In this document: positions 11,679-26,600 of the stretch, piece by piece
Position numbering within the stretch: position 1 is the stretch's first letter
Layout of the letters: each line of letters begins with the position of its first letter
DNA from: Apoderus coryli
Lineage: Eukaryota > Arthropoda > Insecta > Coleoptera > Attelabidae
Length of the DNA: 64,000 nt
Assembly: GCA_911728435.2 (NCBI GenBank)
Contig: OU452200.1
Coordinates: forward strand, 24,939,715-25,003,714
Reading direction: 5' to 3'
Position numbers and translations under genes: made by a program
Notes under the pieces: generated by a model
Databases searched by the model: none
What the model saw: the letters and a program-made list of their open reading frames with translations, nothing else
What the model was told of the DNA's origin: nothing

Positions 11679-14600
11679 CTGAAAAAGAATTACATAGGTA
11701 TAAATTCTATCTATCATATATCGTGAATTTACATATCATTCACAAAAATCAGTAGAAATCCAACACAATTATACATACAATATTATATTGAGATCAAACT
11801 ATGTGGCATAAATAACCTAGTAGTACCTACTAGTTTCAGACTATGTATGATGTGCACCAGTGGCGGCTTGTGGCAGTTTAATGTGGTGAAGCATAACATA
11901 AAATAAAGTCATATACTTAATTAATAGGGATATCCCTACTTCGTCAAATGCATAAAATATAGGTTATGTTTATAATTAGGTACCTCACCTAAGTATTGTT
12001 TTCTTAAAAACCTTAATTAAAGTGTAATTAATATCTAGAATATATTTACCTACTTCATAATAATACTAAATAAAGCACATTTTATGAAACTGTCAATCAA
12101 ATTACTTTTATGCTACCTGTTAGCAAATCATAATACATCTCATACCAGGTATTATTAAAAGCTTTGCTTTTATGCATTTGTCTTTATTTATATTTTTAGC
12201 AAACATTTATTTAAATCTGGAACAGGTGTGTCTGTATATTTTTAACAAGATTTTTCTGTTCTAAAAAGGAGTGTTGATTAAAAAAACTTAACTTTAGTTA
12301 AAATTAAAAAATAAACTATCATTTTTCATAATAACTGCGCTTACCTGATGTCAGCATAAATATAATTTAGGTACAAAACACTCGCAAGCGTTGTCATATA
12401 ACCTTATTTTACATTAAATCTCTGCTGCATCTATATAATAATAATAATAAAGGCCTTTATTTTTTTTTTAATTGGACGAGTTTCAGTTCAATTTTAGTCT
12501 ACTGGCCAAAATTGTCTGTTCAGCTAACCCAAGCGTGCTTCTTATAGTGTTTTTTTTAATGGCAAGATTCGTAATCTATGCTTAGTACAATTAAACGCTG
12601 GCAACTATGTTTATACGAAGAGAGATAGGTGGTTGTATAGTGGGTATATGCCAGATGGCAGTGTTGCCCATTGTTGCTGAATAATAGATAAAAATGCTTT
12701 GAGGCACGCTTCATCTGCATAAGAACGTGTATGATAAATAAATAGGCTATTGGTGTGTCACAGGACACAAGCACTGGCAAGGGTGTCAACTGCCGCATAC
12801 AGGGAAGAGATAGACCGAAATAAATAATGTTTTACTATTATTACACGAATAAAAAAATAGGGAAATACGTATAGGTATGTAAATTAAGTATGTTAAATAG
12901 GTGTATAGGCTAAAGCCTGCTTCAGAGGAAGACGAAATTCAAAATTACAGTTTTATGGTAAAGTAGGTTGAAAATTAAGTACACATTAATCTATAGTTTA
13001 AATTTTATATGGAGAAAAATAATTACACAATAAAATAGAATTAAATACTTAAATATTATTAATTTTACTGCTTATTTAGGTGAAGCGTTGCTTCACTTGC
13101 TTCACAGGACAAGCCGCCACTGATGTGCACACATACTTACTTGAAAATTATGATCTTTTAATCTGTAGAAGTTATGAAAAAATAAGATATAAGGATTTAA
13201 TTCAATCAATTAAAAGTTTAAAATTCTGAAGTGAATTTACCTTATACATGCTCAAAACTAGCTCCAAAAATGCAGAACTATAATTTAATTAATTAATTTG
13301 GAAATACGCACGTGATCTATTCTAACATCTTCTCTCTTCCATATGTTCTTTGATAATTTTATGTTCAGAATCTAATGTCTTTTCATCGCCGCCAATTTGT
13401 CTCACTCACTTCAAATTGCAGGGCATGCACCAAGACATCTTCAGCTGGGCAGTGGCGGTTGAGTCGTAATGCCTGTTAATGTATCAGCGTGTTTTAAGTC
13501 GTCGAAGAACGGTTGTACAGCATAAGCTGTTGCATAAACGTTCTTACCAGGCCTGTGACATCAGTTTCAAATTGTTGGAACGTTTAATCTGTTGTCTGCT
13601 GTCGAGTCGAGAGCTGCGTCTGGTATACTCACTGTAAAAGAGTTTTTCTTCATAACAGTCGTTAAGCTGGCTAATTAAGGAATCGTAACACTCTTGCTGT
13701 TCTTGAACGACAATGAAGAGTATCCATCAAACGTTGGTGGTTTTTGGTATTCTTCGCCCCATTTACGCTTTTTTTTTGTCTATTTCTAAACTTTCTTGCT
13801 AATTTTTCTTATTTATTATTATTATTCTTGAACCTTGATCCTCAAATTTCTTTTATTTTAAGAATTGCTTGTTACATAAAGCAACAAGACTTTAAGTTAT
13901 GTTGGAAATTTATTTCACACCACCATGCTTCCACCAGACGGCCGTTTCGTCGATCCACGACTCATCAGTGGTGATCGGCAGGCAGTGTGACCTAAATTTC
14001 CAACATTTACAAAGAGCTTATACTAGCACGAGAATTGATTGAGAAAGAGATGTTTGTGGCGACACCTAGCGTGAACAGGCAATATGCCGGGTGAAACACA
14101 GTTCACTACGATGGCCGGACAAGAAGTAACAACTCCATTATATCCTATTGCCATTTATTTTTCTTGTATTGGGTTGAGGTTCACAATCATACACAATTTT
14201 TTTTTTGCTAATGGTTCCTATTATTCTTTACTGCTGATTGTCAGTACTTATATCTTTGTACTTCATATCTTCAACTTGCTTACTGTTTTCTTGTAAGCCT
14301 TCTTTAATTTTGATTGTCTTGTCACTTCATAGCTTGCTCGTCTAAACCGGTCCATAATTTTTCGTCTAGTTCATGTTTCTGTGCGACTACTTTCCTCACC
14401 TTTTTTTTTGGTTTCTTCGATTCTCTTTGACGTCATTCCCTGTTATTTTTGATTTTCTTTTATTTCTAGTTGAATTTCTCTCAAAACTTTTTTTGTTTTC
14501 TTTCGACTTTCAGAAGGGCTATTTCGAGTTTTTGCATTAATTTGTTCGTATATCTGTTTCTTCTCTTATTCTTTCTCAATTTCGTTTTCTGTCGCCACCT

Positions 14601-17600
14601 AGTCGCTTTATTTCTCTTTCGGCCTCTGGTTGACTACGCTCTTCTTACTTATCTCAGCGAGGTTAGTCATCCAATTTTTTCCATAATTATTCTAAACTAG
14701 TTCGATCTTGGCGAGAAGAAGGAAACTCCCGTCAAAACCTATCATAAATCAACAAACGTTTTTTTGCTCTTTTAGTATGATATGATCTCACTTCCGAGAC
14801 CAAATAATGGTATTCGATGTTCGTAAATCCAAAAATACACGTATAACAAAATTTACACACTTAATAATATTTATGTCAACCAATAATAGGCATAATAATC
14901 TAGAACAATCACGGCAACGAGAATTGTTTCTGAATCAAAACTGGTGTTTAATTGATCAAGGCACACGTCGTTATTTACTTTCTCGTTATTTTAGGTATCT
15001 TAGACTTTACAACAATGAAAACAATAATAACAATATTCGAGAATAGAGGAATCATCTGGAAAAATTTGACGAAGGTAAATAATCAAAACTATAAATTGAA
15101 GGAAAAAAACTATAAATAGCCTTAACAAATTCTTGTACATCATCATTTTTTGGGAATGTCTTGAACTTGTTTATGGTAAATTCGCTACAATATTGTTGAA
15201 AGTTTAGTTACTACTGTTTTACATTAATTTTGCCTCAATATTTGAACAACTCATTACCTTGCTTGCATAACTTCAGGCTCTTTTTTCTCCAACTCATAGT
15301 CCTTTTGCAGTTTACATGAACACAAATCGATATTAACTTCTTTAATGTCTTTATCGAGTTGCTCATTGTATCTGGTATAATTATTTATTTGAATTTGTAT
15401 TTTTTGAAATTTTTCTTTTTTCTCCTTAATTCGTTTTCCATATGAGACTCCAATTAATTCCAATTCCCATTCATATGAATCAGAGTCAGTTTTGCGACCT
15501 AATGATTTGTTTTTCAAGTAGTTTTGCATGTCACGAGTAAACTAAAAATAATTATAAATTACTGCCTATTTTTTTTTTTTTGGTGAAGTTGAAAATAATA
15601 GTACTGCCACAATAAAAATATATTTTATTTTCCATTGCAAACAATTTCGTTCGGATAATCAACTAAGCAGATCAAGACTAACTTCTATCGTGAATAACGT
15701 TAATTATAGTTATTAATGATATTAGTTCGATATAAACAGCATAATGACACGCGTCTAACGTTGATTAGTTATTTACAAAAGTTTCATTAACAAGAGTTCA
15801 TATCGAACGTGTATCATTTAACATTTAATCTACGAAAGTCTAAATAGATTATCTTTGCATAGATTCGATTTATTTAAAATATCAGACACGGTTTCGTAAA
15901 TAAAAATCAAAAGGTCCCCATATTAGTCGGTGCTATAGTAACCGCGCTTGTTGATTGTTGCAATTTTTACTTTGACATCATTATTTGCGTTGACTGTTAA
16001 TAATTATAATGGTGACAAGCTATATTTCCAAATAATGATATTTTTATTGTAGATATCAGAATTTTTTTATTTAAATTATTCCTTATTTCGAATAAGTTTA
16101 TAAATTATTTATTTTGACACTTTTTCCATTATTTACGAACGCCTATGTAAGCAAGTTTTGATACATTTCATAGGTTATATTCTAGTAAAGCTATAAATAA
16201 CTAGTCAATATTTCTGCTATCTTTTTGGAAATAAAGTGATTTGTACATTATTTTCGAACGCCAAAATGACCTCGTTTTTATGGATGTTTTAGGTAATACT
16301 CTATTGAACCAATGAAACATTATTCAATATTTTGAATAAGTTTAAGAAGATGGAGAGCTAAAAATGTTAAAATCCAAATTTCAAACAAACAAATTACCAC
16401 CTTACCATAACATTTTCGATATCAGTTTTCTGTTCAATCAGATCATTAATTTGCATTCTTAGTTTTTTATGTTCCCACTCAGCAGTCATTACTTGACGCC
16501 GAAATGCCATATTCTGTTGAATAACTTTGATTTTTTTACTGCCAGCCGCCTACAATTTTCAGACAAAAGTCTAATTTGGTTAAAAACTGGCAAAATTCGG
16601 AAAACTCAGTTAGTACAATTTTCTATTAGGTACTTACTAAAATAAATTTGTTCACTTCTTCAATCTCTTTTTTCGGCACCAAAATTGAGTCGACAAAATC
16701 ATCTAGACTGCCTGTCAATGCAACTTCCACTAAACCACGACGCAGTACAATCTGAGTTTGACTGTTAAGCAACAGCTTTAAACGACTTTCACGAATTTCT
16801 AAGACTTGCTGGTTTAGTTCCGCTATAATATCTTTGCAAGTGTTGGCTCTTTTTTGAAAAGTTGCTGTAGTATTTTCAGCATCTTGGATTTGCACCTGGC
16901 CTGCACGCAACTAAATAAAAACATGTTAAGTGCAACTATCAAGAAATATAGTATATACAGAGTGATTCCTGAGCCACTGTACAGCGTGCCCCACGCAACG
17001 TGAACTATCCCTTGATCTCGAATATAAAAAAAGAGCCACACGAAAAAGTTGTCTCGTATACAAAAGTTGGTTTGTTTATAGTGATATCAACTTTTTTAAT
17101 TTCCATTGACCCTGCTATATTTTATTATAAATTATAGTTACCTTAATTTCCCTTAATATAACTGTAAAAGCATGTTACATTATTTAGCGTTTTTGCTTTA
17201 CAAATGGCAGTTTAAATGATAACGAAAAAAAAATCAATATATACCTACAAGGTGTTTCTAAAAAAGCTGGCCAAAGTTTGTGAGCGAATTGGGGACGTCT
17301 AATTATGAAAAAAACCTAAATTGGAATTTTTCGAAAAGTCCTTATATACAAAGATACAGGGTGTTAAAAATGACTGCGTCAGGACGATTTTATTGAAATA
17401 TTTTCGAAACGAGTAAAGATGAATTCATCAAAAGTAGCATATTTATGCACCTAGTTAAATGTCTTAAACTGAGATGAAATTGAATAAAAAAGGATCACCA
17501 TAGGCGGGTAAATGGGGGGAACCTTGCTTTAATTATAACCTAACTTTTTTTCTTGTGACTTTTATTCATTTTGTGTCAAAAATGTGATAAAATAAAGTTT

Positions 17601-20600
17601 TCTACATAAAAAAGGCATACTTGTTTTTTCTCGAAAAACTTAAAGGTTTTCGAGAAATTCGAGTTTGAAAATTTTAGGACAAAACTGGTCCTTAGTACAC
17701 AGCATTAATAAAATTTTGGAAAACTTTTCGTTAGCAAACTGTATTTTAATAATTTTATTAATGCTGTTTATTAAGGACCAGTTTTGTCCAAAAATTTGCA
17801 AACTCGAATTATGCCTTTTTTTATGTAGAAAACTTTATTTTATCACATTTTTGACACAAAATGAATAAAAGTCACAAGAAGAAAAGTTAGGTTATATTTA
17901 AGCCAACGGTCCCCCCCCCCGTTTACCGCCTATGGTCTTCCTTTTTTATTCGATTTCATGTCAGTTTACGACATTTAACTAGGTGAATAAATATGCTACA
18001 TTTGATTAATTCATTTTTACTCGTTTCGAAAATATTTCAAAAAAATCGTCCTCAGATAGTCATATGTAATACCCTCTGTATCTTTATAAATAAGGACTTT
18101 TCGAAAAATTACAATTTAGGCTTTTTTCATGATTAGACGTCCCCAATTCGCTCACAAATTTTGACCACCTTTTTTAGAAACACCTTGTATCCCGAGTTCA
18201 GAATAGATGCCATTAACAAAGCAAAAAATGCATTGATAAGAAACAATTACCCCATAGTGCTCATTAACAAAATATTTAAAAAGAGAATACATAAATCATA
18301 TAATGGGGTTTCAAACAATAACATCGACAATAATGTCACTACGACCAAATATGCATCAATACCATATATAAAGGGACTGTCAGAAAATATCAAAAATAAA
18401 CTAAAAAAACATAAAATCACAGTTTGTTACAAAAGCAGAAACATATTAAAATCTAGATTATATACCAAATTAAAAACAGAAAATCCAAAAATGAAAAGCA
18501 CACATATCGTATATAAAATTCCGTGCAAAAACTGTACATCAACATACATAGGGCAAACAAAGCAACATCTTCAAAAACGTTTAGCGAATCATAAAAATCC
18601 TAATACAGGACAAACTGCGTTTAAAAACATATAAACGAGTACAACCATGAGTTTGATTTCGAAAATACGACGATTTTGACAATGGAACACAATAAAAGAA
18701 AAAGGGAGATTCTTGAAATTATTTATATAAAGAAAGATCAAAATAGTATTAATGACAGAACGCACATCCAACACTTCAGTCAGGTTTACCATAATATTAT
18801 TGAATATACCTACAAACCAACAACAAAATGAATAGCATAAGTACTTTGCGGAGAACTCTCGTAATTTACAATCGTCTATATTTTAATGATGGAAAAAAAG
18901 AATCCAATGTTTCCTATCAATAAGAAAAACGATTTTACCTACCTGTACTAAAACCCTACTGTGAGAACCGTCTGGCAAAAATTTAGAAATTTATTTGTTT
19001 TAAGAGTTTGCAATATTATCCAGTTGTATAAAGACAAACAATATTAAACAACGATGTTTTAAGGTACATAATTTTTCTCTATATTGTGTTTTATTGATGT
19101 ATGTTTTTATTTAAACAAATTGACACAAAAAGAAATGTATTAAATTACTCATATGTATTGTTTGTGATAACTGTAAGATTGTACTACTGTCCTTTTTAAC
19201 ATAATACTCTTGCTTTTGCAAGTTTTAAATGTTTATTGATTTTTTAATTGTAGTCAGTATTTGTAAAAATTTATTTCTGTCGATTTAGACTTAAATAATT
19301 TTTGTAGCAAACCTACCTGAAGAAAACAACATAAATGGAGTTGTCGAAACGTTGTTTGTGAAAAAAAATGACGTGAAATAAAACTAAAATTTATTTCAAA
19401 AGTTTAATTTTTTATGAACCTAAATTACCCAAGAAAAAGGAAAAAAAAGTAATAAACTTGTATATACAGGGTTATTCACGCCATACGACACGGAATAGGG
19501 TGGCTAAACTATTTAATTTCATAAAAGTTTTATTCATGGATTCGATAATAGTTATTTAAAGAACAAGTTTATTAATAAGGGCGATTAACAATCGAGATAA
19601 TTTAACGCGCGAACGGAGCGAGCGCGTTAATTTATCGGTAACCACACAGATTTGTTATATACTTTCACTTTTCTTTTTGTAGATCATGATAGTTTTTTTT
19701 AAATATTAATTAATTTGAAATTCTTATTCTTCAACCCACAGCGACAGAAATCAAATAGGAATGACGTAATTGACGTTTTAGAATGTAAAGCCGTTATATA
19801 TATATATATTTTTCTCCATAAAAATGGCGAGTTGTTCATAGTGCAATTCCTTACTGCCATGTGCTTACCGATAAATGTATAGAAATTTGAATGATTGATT
19901 TTGTAAGTTTCTCTTTTCGCCACTGATGATGGAACTAGATTGAGTTCTGAAATATATTTGGACAATAGTTATAGATTTCTATTAAATTTATTTTTGTGGA
20001 AATTTGACTTTTATTTGTCACTAAACAACTCCACTCAAAAATCGACTATTTTTTCAAATTATTTTTTTGTTTTTATTTTAATTTTCTGCAAAAATGCTGA
20101 GAATTATAAAAACAAAGTTTACAGTCATATTAAGGGGTTCTATATTAATTACAATTTGTAAAAAATATAGCACGGTCATCTGTATCATAATTAAAATCTG
20201 CCAGAATGAATCATGAAAGTACCGGTAGCGAATATCTAATAGGTCAATTAAAGTATTTTTGTAGAAAATATACTATTACTTCATATCGTCATGATTTATG
20301 GTTTTGTTACCCTGATTTCGTATTCGATCCGAAGTCGTCTATGTTTACAAATAAGTGCATATGTAGTCTCATCAATAGTAGGAGGTATTCCAATAAAAAG
20401 ATCCAATTGCTCCAACGATTTTAAATATTCAATACATTCCGACGTCATTGCAATTGATCTTTCTCCACTCACAACCGCTTTAGCCATTTCATTAAGTATT
20501 GTGGACGTGTTAATGTTCCGGAAATTTACTTTCGGGCGCTTTCTAACAACCAAACAAGAAGTGTTGACAAATATTATTCAATTGTTAAACAAGTTTATTG

Positions 20601-23600
20601 CTTACTTATAAAGTTTAACAGCAACTTCTTGCACTACGGGCGACATCTCTTGAAATTCACGTTTAAAACTTTTATCCAAGATTTTCTCCTTCATTTGCAA
20701 ACTGTCTAAGTTATTTTTGCAATCAACCATAGCCTTCTGAACATCATTTAATGTTTCGTGCTGTTTCATTAACAATTCTTCATATTTCTTAATATTATTG
20801 CTACAAAAAGGAAGTATAATGATTCAAATGAAACTGTCGTTCATCCACTTAAACTTGGTTTATTAAATGCAGGTTATTTTCATTACAAATTAGCAGCAGA
20901 CATGTTTCGATTCTCTATCGAATCATCTTCAGTGCTTACATTTATTATAGAATAGAGAGCAATACACGCTGTCCGAAATGAAATGGTCAAAAGCAAGTAA
21001 TCTTTTGTAATCTTCAAATTCCTGAACCTTTATGTATTTATTTATTTTTTTTTTCTTGGGTAATTTAGGTTCACAAACTTACTCGGAACTATGAAATAAA
21101 TTTTGGTTTCATTTAATGTCATATACACATACAAACACAACGTTTCGACAACTCCATTTATGTTGTCTTCCTCAAGTACTCTTAAAACATCGTTGTTACA
21201 CTGAAAAATATTAAATGGCTTTGTCCAACTGCATAATTGTAAGTTCTTCAACAAAAAAAATAATATATTTCATTTCGAGTAATTTTGTCAACCTAAATTA
21301 CCGAAGGAAATAAAAAGCAAGTAAGTTAATGTTCCTACAGTAACTTTGCGTCGTCGACCAATCAGGAAACACAAATTTGCCTTAACAAAAACCGCTTTGG
21401 TTCTTCCAAACTATATTAAATAGCGACCTTGAGGCTGCAATTGTGACGATTTAGAATCCCGTTTTTTTGGATTGACGTGGGCGGGTAAAATTATATCGAT
21501 AATTTCGATGTTATCGATAAATGTGAGAATATTTATTTTGCTCATTTCTTTAAATTAGGATTTTGCGCGTGAATGGTTATGCGAGATTTTAACTTGACAT
21601 TGACAGAAAAGGTCTTTTTGATACGTTCTCGATGGTTATATTCTTTAAAAATGGTAGTATACAGTGTGTTAATATTGAAGTGCGTGTATTGTTACAACGC
21701 CTTTTCTACTAGTAAAAGTTATACGTGATACAGTGCTCTGCTAATAGAGCAGTGTACCAAAAATTAAAAGTTTTAATGCATATTGTCAAGGTTGGACAAA
21801 AAAGTAGATATTAATAAAGTAGGTATTGTGCGTGCGATTACCGGTTGGCTACATATGCTATTAAACACTACGTAGTCAATCATCCTCTGATCATACTACT
21901 TAATGCATTTCACTTACAGAAGTGTCTTTTCTTGCTCATGGTAATCGATACGTTTTGCTTGAACTTTACGTGCTCGGTTCACTTGCAAATTTTCATTGTT
22001 CATTCCAGAGTCAATGTGCATTTTTAGCCGAGTACATTCCCAGATTTTACCATTAAACTTCCTAATTGAATCTCGCAGATTTATACTTAGGCGAGTGAAT
22101 TCCGCTTCCAATAAAGTTTTGTACTTTTCACGCTCTGTATTTAAAGCTATTACTTTGTCATCATATTCGCTGACTGCACGCAAATCTTCTTCGTTAAACT
22201 CAGCTGGCTCTTTCTCTAACTGATAAAAGTAATTAGTGCTATAATAGTTTTTTATAAAAAATATAATGTTTGCGTTTTGAAAACTCTGATACATAAAAAA
22301 TTATAAAGGTGCTTAAACATAAAAACAAAAAAATATCATATATATACTAACAATATTATATTATATTATATTATATTATATTATATTATATTATATTATA
22401 TTATATTATATTATATTATATTATATTATATTATATTATATTATATTATATTATATTATATTATATTATATTATATTATATTATATTATATTATATTATA
22501 TTATATTATATTATATTATATTATATTATATTATATTATATTATATTATATTATATTATATTATATTATATTATATTATATTATATTATATTATATTATA
22601 TTATATTATATTATATTATATTATATTATATTATATTATATTATATTATATTATATTATATTATATTATATTATATTATATTATATTATATTTATTTTTT
22701 TTTTTTTTTTATTTATTTATAAAAAGACAGATACAGGTGTTATCCCAATTACACTGCTTTGTTTAATTTAACTTAACTTAACTTAAGCTCTACTTAACTT
22801 TAACTAGACTAAAAACTAACTTAACATTAAACTTAAACAACATTAACTAATTTATGTTTCCAGACTTTAAACTTACGGTTATATTTACTACATTAATTCT
22901 ATAATTCACTAGATTATTTTTTAAGTTTCATTAAGGTGTTTTATTATCTGTAATTTAAAGTTCCTGTATCTAGTTCCGAAGATATCGCAAACTTGTTGGA
23001 GTTGGTTGTAATTTCTAACCATCATGTTGATAGGGTCTTAGATTGGTAATTTGTTCTTGGTGTAATTAGTTGAAATGTTTGATGGTTTTTGAGACGTGTT
23101 TTCCTTAATGGAACAGCTAACTTGACATTAACTAGAGATCGACAGTCGTATGCCAGATTATTTACAATTTTGTAAAGGTACAAAACACTTGACAATGTTC
23201 TTCTATTATTTAAGGAAATTTGTTCATAATATTTTAAATTTAATCTGTAGTTAGATGTGTGTTCCCTGTTCATTAGGAAGTCAGCTAAACGGAAAAATTT
23301 TTTTTGAACTCTGTCAATCATTATTGCATATTTAGTATACATTGGTGACCATACAATGCAGCAATATTCTAGTTTCGAGCGTATATTTGTGGTGTAGAGA
23401 ATAGAGAGGGTTTTTTTGTTTTTAAAAGTTTTTGAATTTCGGATGATAAATCCTAGGTTCCTGTAGCATTGATTGGTTATATGCATAATATGTTCTGAAA
23501 ATGAAAGTTTAGAATCAAATATAACTCCTAGGTCTTTTACAGATGTTACATTTTGGAGGGGCACTCTATTCAAACTATATTGGCAATCTATTTTTCGTCT

Positions 23601-26600
23601 TGAATATGTGTAGGACATGCTTTTACATTTATCCACATTAAAGAGAAGTAAGTTTTCTTTGGACCATCTATAGATATTATCCAAATCTGCCTGAAGGGCA
23701 ACGGCATCAAGGTGGTTACGTATAATTCTAAATAGTTTAAGGTCGTCAGCAAACAATGAACATTCACTAAACCTTATAACATGTGTTATATCGTCAATGA
23801 ACATTAGAAATAGAATGGGTCCTAGTGCGCTTCCTTGTGGTACGCCCGACTTTGCAATAAATGGTTCCGAATTACAACCCAGAATTGAAACGTATTGTGG
23901 TCTGTTTGTTAGATATGATTTCAAAAATTTACTGAGTTTAACAGATATTGAGAAATTCTTTAGTTTTTGAATTAGAATATTGTGATTTACTTTATCAAAC
24001 GCTTTAGTAAAGTCTGTGTAGATAGCGTCCACTTGGTCACCTTTTGCCAGAACGTCCGTTGTGAAGTTTACAAAGTCAGTTAAGTTGCCTGTTGTTGATC
24101 TATTTAAACGGAAACCATGTTGAGCATCACTTAGTCGATTTTTAAGATGATAATTTAGTTTTTTACATATTACCATTTCAAATATTGTGGCTATGTTAGA
24201 TAGTATAGCTATTGGTCTATAATTAGTAACATCAGCTCTGTTGCCATTTTTATATATTGGTGTTATTTTTGATATTTTGAGGGAATGAGGGAAAATTTGA
24301 TTTTTAGAGAAAGATTAAAGATTATTGAAAGTGGTTCTGATAATATATCCTTGCAACCTTTCAAAACAAATCTAGGTATAAGATCATGACCAAGAGATTT
24401 TTTATTTTTTAATTGTGAAATAGCCAATATTACATCATTTTCTGTAATCGAATTTATATTAAAATAAGATTCGTGGTTTGTCATATTCTGATGCTGCTCC
24501 GGTTGTTCTGAATCTACATAAACACTCTGAAAGTAGGTAGCGAAAGCTGTGGAGATCTCATGCATTCCAAAATATTGATTGTTTTCAGAAAACATTTGTA
24601 TTGGTATGTCTGTGCAGTTTTTTTTCTTTGATTTAATAAAATTCCAAAATTTGGTAGGACATTCTTGTATTGACCGTTCGAAACTAGAAGTGTACTCAGA
24701 GTATGCTTTCTTAATATCTTTTTTTATTTTGGATCTTAAAGATTTGAATGTTTCTAGACATTGAGATAGTTTAGTTTTTTTGTATAGTTTTAAATTTCTT
24801 TCCTTTGACCTAATATCATTTTTTATCTCCGGAGTAAACCAAGGGGGATATTTCATTTTTTTGTATTTTAATAAGGGAATACATTTGTTAAATGTGGCGT
24901 ATATTTTCTCGTAAAATACCCCTAATGCCTCGTTTGCATCTGTATGTACGTTAAGAAATTCCCAATTCTCATGTTTTAGGTAGTTGTACAGTTCAAAATA
25001 ATTGGCTCTCTTGAAATTATAGCAAGGTGTTCCATTTGGCTGACAGTAGGTAATATTTCTGTTTACTAAAAGTTCAATATTTAATGCTGGGTGGTATTCA
25101 TCTTCAGAAATAAAGGGGTCTAAGTGCTTGTTTACGATAACTTCAGAGCCAGAGATAACTAAGTCTAGAATTGAGTTTCTATTATTAGTAACGTTATTTA
25201 ACTGATTTGCTTGAATCAAATTAAAAAAATTTGTAAGTATATTGTTTACAGCTATGTTCGAGGAATTTATGTTAAAATCTCCTACGATAATATAGTTACT
25301 CTTAGTGTTATTAAGTCTTAGTTCTAGAAAATCAAAAAACTCTTCATAATGGATAATATTAGTTGCAGGGGGTACATAAACTACAAATATTTCTAGTGAG
25401 TCGGGGTGAAGATTAATTTTTACACTGACTACTTCAGTACAAGTATTTGGTGAGATAACATTAGTATTAACTGCATGCAACTTTTTATTAACCGCACATA
25501 ACACTCCACCTCCTCTGGATTTTCCTGTTGCTATTTGATTTCGGTCAGTTCGGAAAACTTCAAAGTTTTCATTGAAGAGTTCACTATCGTATATGCCGTC
25601 GTGTAACCATGTTTCTGTTAGTGTTATTATGTCGTGGTTTGAGCCTGCTACATTTGTGTACAAGTCTGAGGTTTTCGTTCTTAAGCCTCTAACGTTTTGA
25701 TAATAAATGCTTATATGGTTCTTACCTATTTTGTTAGCCATTGTAGTTTATGTGGTGCCGATGTTGCTCTACTTTTCTAAGATATACCGGGCATGCAGGA
25801 TCAGTTGCGCGGTGGTTACGATTTTGGAGTCTTAGTTTTCTGCAATTGGGACAGTCTAGATTTTCTTTATTGGGACACTTTTCAGCAGCATGACTTTCGC
25901 CACAGTAGTAACAAGTTTGTTGATTGGTGCAATATTTACTTACATGACCATACTGGCAACAATTATAGCAAAGAGCTACAGTACAATGTTCTTTCACATA
26001 GAGTTTTGTGAGGTCGAAATATAAGTTTTCCGTTTTAACAAAAAACTTGAACACTTCTGGATTTGCTTGAAAAATCCAGTTTTCGCGGAAGGGATTGCGA
26101 CATTTCTTTTTGGTTATAAGTTTTAATTTTGAAAATAAAGTTGTTCCATAGGTGTTCGAGATAATTTCATTTTGATTTAAGTTCGTTGATAAAGTTTTCT
26201 AATGTGAAGCCAATTTCAATTCCAGTGATAATAAACATGGGGTCTAGGTTAGTTATTTCTTTTGTTATAATTTCTTTATTATTTTGGAGAATGTTCGATA
26301 GTTTTTTGTGTTGATCGGTATTATGCGATTCTAATATAACACCACCACTTTTCAACTGCCTTACACTTTTTAGGGCTCCATTTATATCATGAATACTTAT
26401 ATTTTGTTTGATTTTCCCCAGGACGTTTTTCGAATTTTCTTCATTTGGTATTATATTATATTATATTATATTATATTATATTATATTATATTATATTATA
26501 TTATATTATATTATATTATATTATATTATATTATATTATATTATATTATATTATATTATATTATATTATATTATATTATATTATATTATATTATATTATA

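Larger units (their letters stand above)
22693..26448 (-). mobile_element. 5'-truncated non-LTR retrotransposon inserted in a microsatellite
   Basis: About 3.75 kb on the minus strand with ORF1 (zinc knuckles), ORF2 (endonuclease plus RT) and a 3' tail of A after a CTTAA-rich stretch (22700-22830). ORF1 lacks its beginning. Both outer edges abut the same TTATA array, so the target duplication cannot be read. The RT motifs (YTDFTKAFDKVNH, SGVPQGSALGP, FADDLKLF) place it in the Jockey/CR1-like part of non-LTR elements; I do not assign a named family. Confidence 0.85.

Noticed and set aside
14807..15046. Asn-rich 79-codon ORF
   Set aside because: Low complexity, no splice context and no domain; likely chance in AT-rich DNA.
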